Origin: Anaerolineae bacterium | Lineage (GTDB): Bacteria; Chloroflexota; Anaerolineae; Aggregatilineales; Aggregatilineaceae | DNA length: 64,000 bases | Reading direction: 5' to 3' | Assembly (NCBI GenBank): GCA_018432315.1 | Contig: JAHDLB010000001.1 | Span: 310,001 to 374,000, forward strand | Shown here: positions 60,753 through 64,000 of the stretch, piece after piece | Numbering within the stretch: the first letter of the stretch is position 1 | Layout: each line of letters begins with the position of its first letter | Notes under the pieces: generated by a model | Told to the model about the DNA's origin: nothing | The model's input: the letters and a program-made list of their open reading frames with translations, nothing else | Database searches by the model: none | Translations under genes and position numbers: made by a program

Positions 60753-61481
60753 ATGCGTACCAAACTCGTCGTCATTCTCAGTCTGTTGGTTGTCCTGGTT
60801 GCTGCGGTGAGCGCCTTCGCGCAAGACCGCGAGACTGTTACCAATCCGACCGTCCAGACCAGCACCGTCCACCGCTTCGCCGACGCCTCGCAGGTAGACG
60901 GCGCCTATGCCCGCCTGTCCCGCTACGAAAACGGGGTGACGATGGCGATCACGACCAACGACCTCACGCCCGGCGAGGCGTATACCGTCTGGTGGGTGGT
61001 CTTCAACGCGCCGGAGAACTGCAGCAACGGCGTGTGCAACGAAGATGACATCTTCGCCGTGTCCGAGGGGGGGATTCCCCGTGACGCCGACGGCAATATC
61101 CTGTGGGACGTCTGGGAAGCGCGCCGCTGGAGCACCGAGGCCGGGATCCCGCGCGACGAGGCCGGCAACCGCGTCATGAACATGGACGGCATCGCGGCGG
61201 CGAACATCTCGGTCCAGCACGCGTCGGGCACCTATACCGCCGATGGCCGGCTCACCGTCTCGGCCAGCCTGGCGGAGGGCGACGTGCCGGGGATCGTGTT
61301 CGGCCCGGGGCTGTTGGACGCGCAGACCGCCGAGATTCACCTGGTCGTCCGCACGCACGGCCCGGCGGTTGACGATGTGTTCGCCGACCAGGTCTCGACC
61401 TTCGGGGGCGGCTGCGACCCGATGGACGCCTATCCGTGCGACGACATTCAGTTCGCCATGTTCGCCCCGGTGACCAACTGA
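60753..61481 (+). CDS. Secreted protein of unknown function under a SARP-type promoter
   Basis: This 242-residue protein has a signal peptide (1-23, ending SAFAQ). The mature part appears beta-rich, with YENGVTMAITTNDLTPGEAY, TVWWVVFNAPENC, a Cys-containing NGVCNEDD, and a late GGGCDPMDAYPCDD. The four cysteines could form two disulphides. I recognise no enzymatic motif. AAGGAGAC lies before the start. Its promoter carries SARP repeats, so the adjacent divergent regulator is the likely activator. Confidence 0.75.
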   Translation: MRTKLVVILSLLVVLVAAVSAFAQDRETVTNPTVQTSTVHRFADASQVDGAYARLSRYENGVTMAITTNDLTPGEAYTVWWVVFNAPENCSNGVCNEDDIFAVSEGGIPRDADGNILWDVWEARRWSTEAGIPRDEAGNRVMNMDGIAAANISVQHASGTYTADGRLTVSASLAEGDVPGIVFGPGLLDAQTAEIHLVVRTHGPAVDDVFADQVSTFGGGCDPMDAYPCDDIQFAMFAPVTN

Positions 61482-61510
61482 GCTGGCGCCACCGAGCGCC
61501 GGCACGAGCG

Positions 61511-61534
61511 AGGGCCTGGCCGCGGCCAGGCCCT
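61511..61534 (+). terminator. Terminator-like perfect palindrome after the secreted-protein gene
   Basis: AGGGCCTGGCCG and CGGCCAGGCCCT form a perfect 24-base palindrome 29 bases after the stop. There is no T-run. Confidence 0.6.
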
Positions 61535-61632
61535 GCCGCCCTCACTATGGGCCGGACGCTTCACCAGATGTTGACCTGACACCGTCTTAGCGCCGGGCAA
61601 GGGGCCCGGACCAGCCGAACAAAGGAACCGCG

Positions 61633-62124
61633 ATGAACGCGATGGATATTCTGAGATACGGCCACCAGATTGTCGAGCAGGCGCTCGACGGGCTGCCGGA
61701 TGCGGCCTGGACCATCCCCGGCGCGTGCGGCGAGTGGTCCGTCCACGACATTCTGGCGCACCTGGCCTCATTCGAGCTGCTGCTGGTGGACGTGCTGCAC
61801 TCTGTGCTGCGCGAAGGCCCCACGCTCACGCTCACCAGTTTCGTCGCCGGGCCGGAGCAGTTCAACACTCGTGAGGTCAGCCAGCGGCGCGGCCTGCCGG
61901 CGCGCGAAGTCTGGGAGGAATACGAGGGCGCCCATCGCAAGACATTGACTCTTCTCGCCCAGGTTCCGATCCGGGTGCGCCGCCTGAACGGCACGCTGCC
62001 GTGGTATGGCGTCGCCTATGACCTGGAAGATTTCATCGTCTACACCGCATACGGCCACAAACGCGAGCACTGCGCCCAAATCGCCGCCTTCCGCGAGCAG
62101 TGGAGCCAGCAGGCCCAGCGCTGA
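61633..62124 (+). CDS. DinB/maleylpyruvate-isomerase-like four-helix protein
   Basis: This 163-residue DinB-superfamily protein has WSVHDILAHLASFELLLVDVL, carrying the first metal-binding His, and a C-terminal YGHKREHCAQI with the other two His ligands. Family members bind a divalent metal and often act as thiol-dependent transferases. AAGGAACC precedes the start. The next gene follows after 57 bases on the same strand. The substrate is unknown. Confidence 0.85.
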   Translation: MNAMDILRYGHQIVEQALDGLPDAAWTIPGACGEWSVHDILAHLASFELLLVDVLHSVLREGPTLTLTSFVAGPEQFNTREVSQRRGLPAREVWEEYEGAHRKTLTLLAQVPIRVRRLNGTLPWYGVAYDLEDFIVYTAYGHKREHCAQIAAFREQWSQQAQR

Positions 62125-62181
62125 GGCGAGCGGGGCACCGTTCATCTGTCCGCAACCAGCTACTATGGAGGAAACACGATC

Positions 62182-62724
62182 ATGCGTCACTCAACGATGG
62201 AACTAACAGCCCTGCGTCCGAACAGACTGAGCCGCGTGCTCAGCGACCCGCACACGCGCGCGCTGATTCTGTACGGCGGCCTGGTGCTCGGCCATTTCTC
62301 CGAGCACATCATCCAGCTCATTCAGGCGTTCGTGCTGGGCATGCCCAGCCACCAATCGATGGGCCTGCTCGGGCTGTGGTTCCCCGAACTGATGCGGACC
62401 GAAGTCCTGCACTTCAGTTACAACCTGGTGCAGTTGCTGGGCCTGCTGTTCCTGGCGTACGGGTTTTCGGGCCGGGCGCGCCGCTGGTGGAACGTGGCGA
62501 TCCTGCTCCAGGGGTGGCACTTCTTCGAGCACTTCCTGCTGCAGGCGCAGTACGTGACGAAGTTCTACCTGTTCGGCAAGCCGCGCCAGACGAGCATCGG
62601 CGAGCTGTTGCTGCCTCGCATCGAGCTGCATTTCGTGTACGTCACGCTGGCGGTCATCCCCACGGTCATCGCGATCTACCTGCACTTTCGGCAGCGCGCA
62701 GGCGAGCGGGAGGATGATGTCTGA
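62182..62724 (+). CDS. Multi-spanning membrane protein of unknown function with conserved-looking His/Glu pairs
   Basis: This 180-residue protein has about four membrane helices. Helix 1 carries GHFSEH, a central helix carries HFSYN, a third carries WHFFEHFLLQ and the last begins IELHFVYV. The repeated H-x3-H and EH pairs inside helices suggest a metal or haem site, but I recognise no family. GGAGGAAAC precedes the start. It lies between a DinB protein and a cyclic-nucleotide-binding protein. Confidence 0.65.
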   Translation: MRHSTMELTALRPNRLSRVLSDPHTRALILYGGLVLGHFSEHIIQLIQAFVLGMPSHQSMGLLGLWFPELMRTEVLHFSYNLVQLLGLLFLAYGFSGRARRWWNVAILLQGWHFFEHFLLQAQYVTKFYLFGKPRQTSIGELLLPRIELHFVYVTLAVIPTVIAIYLHFRQRAGEREDDV

Positions 62725-62910
62725 ATCTCGTCCACATCTGGCAGCCCTCCGGCTCATGGGTGTCGCCCACCCCGTGAGCCGGTCAGTTCATCTCGCAGCT
62801 CACATCGGCGGCGCCCGGACGCGGTCCTCGACCGTTTTGTCCCAGCGCCCACTTGTGCTATGCTGCAATTATCACTGCGCGCTCACGGTGTACCCAGGAG
62901 GAGACTCGCC

Positions 62911-63378
62911 ATGATCACGTCCCAGGAACTCGCCCAAAGCCCCTTGTTTTCCGACCTGCCCGCGGATGTGCTGGACCAGTTCGCCGCGCTGGCCCGCGAG
63001 GTGACCTGTCCTGCCGGGAAGATGCTGTTTCGCGAGGGAAACGAGGCCAGCCACCTGTACCTGCTGCGGACGGGCAAGATCAACGTGCTGGTGCAGCCGA
63101 CGGCGCTCACCGAGCCGCTGACGATCGTGTCGCTCAGCACGTTTGGACAGCTCGTCGGCTGGTCCGGGTTCATGCCGCCCAACTATTACACCGCGTCCGC
63201 TCTGTGCCTAGAGGACAGCACCCTGCTGGCCTTCGACGGGCAGCGGTTCAACGACATTCTGGAAGAGAATCCGGCGGTGGGCCTGATCGTCATGCGGCGC
63301 ATCGCCCACGTGATCAGCCAGCGGCTGCGCACGATTCAGGGGAACGTGATCAAGTCGCTCTATCGCCGCGACCAGTGA
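62911..63378 (+). CDS. Cyclic-nucleotide-binding domain protein without a DNA-binding domain
   Basis: This 155-residue protein has a Crp-type sensor domain: LAQSPLFSDLPADVLDQFAAL, then REGNEASHLYLLRTGKINV, then SLSTFGQLVGWSGFM. The usual cAMP-binding GE...RxA cassette is replaced by QLVGWSGF...YYTASA, so the ligand may differ. It ends after the long helix (NVIKSLYRRDQ) with no helix-turn-helix, so it is not a stand-alone transcription factor. AGGAGGAG lies before the ATG at 62911. It is convergent with the MarR gene. Confidence 0.85.
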   Translation: MITSQELAQSPLFSDLPADVLDQFAALAREVTCPAGKMLFREGNEASHLYLLRTGKINVLVQPTALTEPLTIVSLSTFGQLVGWSGFMPPNYYTASALCLEDSTLLAFDGQRFNDILEENPAVGLIVMRRIAHVISQRLRTIQGNVIKSLYRRDQ

Positions 63379-63408
63379 GCCGCGGCGCGCCCCAGCGCCC
63401 GGCAAGTG

Positions 63409-63870
63409 TCAGTTCTCGGACGCTTCCTCGCGCCGCCCCAGCTTGCGGCACAGGCGCGCCAGCTCGGCCTGTTCACCGGCGCTGAGCGCGCCCATCTCCT
63501 CGACGATGCCCTGCACGTGCCGGTCGAAGAAGCCGGTCAGCAGCGCGCGGCCCGCGTCGGAAATGCACACCTCCATGTAGCGGGTGTCGTCCGCCTTGCG
63601 CGTGCGCGAGATCAGCCCGCGTTTTTCCAGGTTTTTCAGCACGGTCGAGATATTCCCGGTGCTCTTGAGCAGCTTCTGGGCCAGGTCCCGCTGCGAGAGC
63701 GTGCCCAGGTGCAGCAGCGCCTCCAGCACGCCGAACTGGCTGACCGTCAGGCTGTGCTCGGCCAGGTGCGCCGTCGTGCGCGCCAGCACCGTGTCGGCGG
63801 CGCGCTGGAGCTTGATGTAGGCATCCAGGGCGAGCCGTTCTTCGGCGGTTCCGTCATAATGGGTCGGCAT
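63409..63870 (-). CDS. MarR-family transcriptional regulator
   Basis: This regulator of about 153 residues has a winged helix: LTVSQFGVLEALLHLGTLSQRDLAQKLLKSTGNISTVLKNLEKRGLI (read in pieces), then the wing RKADDTRYMEV. Helices at both ends form the dimer. Start 63870 follows CAGGAAAA; an ATG 9 codons earlier is less likely. A candidate promoter with tandem TTGAAC lies upstream, suggesting autoregulation. Confidence 0.92.
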   Translation of the reverse strand: MPTHYDGTAEERLALDAYIKLQRAADTVLARTTAHLAEHSLTVSQFGVLEALLHLGTLSQRDLAQKLLKSTGNISTVLKNLEKRGLISRTRKADDTRYMEVCISDAGRALLTGFFDRHVQGIVEEMGALSAGEQAELARLCRKLGRREEASEN

Positions 63871-63948
63871 GGTGTTTTCCTGTGGCGGGGCGCGCATTAA
63901 CGCGTTTCTAATCCGGATTCATTTGGCAATCGTAGCATATCCGGTTAA

Positions 63949-63978
63949 ATTATTCAATATGAAATAGTTCAAGTTCAA
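63949..63978 (-). promoter_or_regulatory. Promoter and possible operator of the MarR gene
   Basis: On the minus strand TTGAAC (63978-63973), an 18-base spacer and AATAAT (63954-63949) form the promoter. TTGAAC is repeated directly after itself, and AGTT...AACT flank the pair, which could be the MarR site. The AT-rich stretch continues to the window end, where no gene is visible. Confidence 0.5.
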
Positions 63979-64000
63979 ACTGTTTTGCCGGAATCGACCG

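Overview
The window is high-GC DNA that reads as a Chloroflexota (Anaerolineae-like) chromosome. It carries four ABC uptake systems with their own solute-binding proteins, LacI, GntR and SARP/AfsR regulators, and exported proteins with Thr/Pro-rich stalks. I see no phage, insertion sequence, CRISPR array, rRNA or tRNA. The taxonomic call is an inference from protein families and gene neighbourhoods; no marker gene is present.

Layout. 1-1.4 kb: a truncated CDP-alcohol phosphatidyltransferase and a chimeric, signal-less sugar-binding protein. 1.4-8.9 kb (minus): a sugar operon with a secreted galactose mutarotase, binding protein, ATPase, permease, two URO-D-superfamily proteins and a hexose-6-phosphate epimerase. 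9.3-15 kb: DUF89 phosphatase, a lipoprotein-like isoaspartyl methyltransferase, a membrane spermidine-synthase-like protein, a small unknown and a HEAT protein. 15.1-20.5 kb (minus): the most unusual locus, a tight operon with a class II diterpene cyclase (Rv3377c type), a histidine kinase, two stand-alone receivers, an Rv3378c-type cis-prenyltransferase-fold diterpene synthase and a HAD hydrolase. 20.7-25.2 kb: a redoxin-like protein, an MFS protein and a surface vWA protein. 25.4-32.5 kb: LacI regulator, alpha-glucoside-type ABC operon and a six-hairpin glycosidase. 32.5-35.9 kb: MFS, secreted trypsin-like protease, aldo/keto reductase. 35.9-46.1 kb: a sugar or sugar-acid catabolic locus (dehydrogenase, VOC, FGGY kinase, lactonase-like, SIS isomerase; divergent GntR, ABC transporter, transaldolase). 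46.2-48.4 kb: hydrolase, P-type ATPase relic, racemase, FucU. 48.9-55.4 kb: Liv-type transporter plus a DMT exporter. 55.5-61.5 kb: a SARP regulator flanked by two promoters with matching SARP-type direct repeats. 61.6-64 kb: DinB, a membrane protein, a cNMP-binding protein and MarR.

How the genes work together. Most of the window imports sugars or amino acids, interconverts anomers (GalM, YeaD-like, FucU) and feeds them through kinases, isomerases and aldolases. Each local regulator has recognisable operators. All four binding-protein genes are followed by a strong stem-loop without an adjacent U-run before the next transporter gene, which probably sets a high binding-protein to membrane-protein ratio. 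The diterpene operon stands apart: it couples terpenoid synthesis to two-component signalling genes in one transcription unit.
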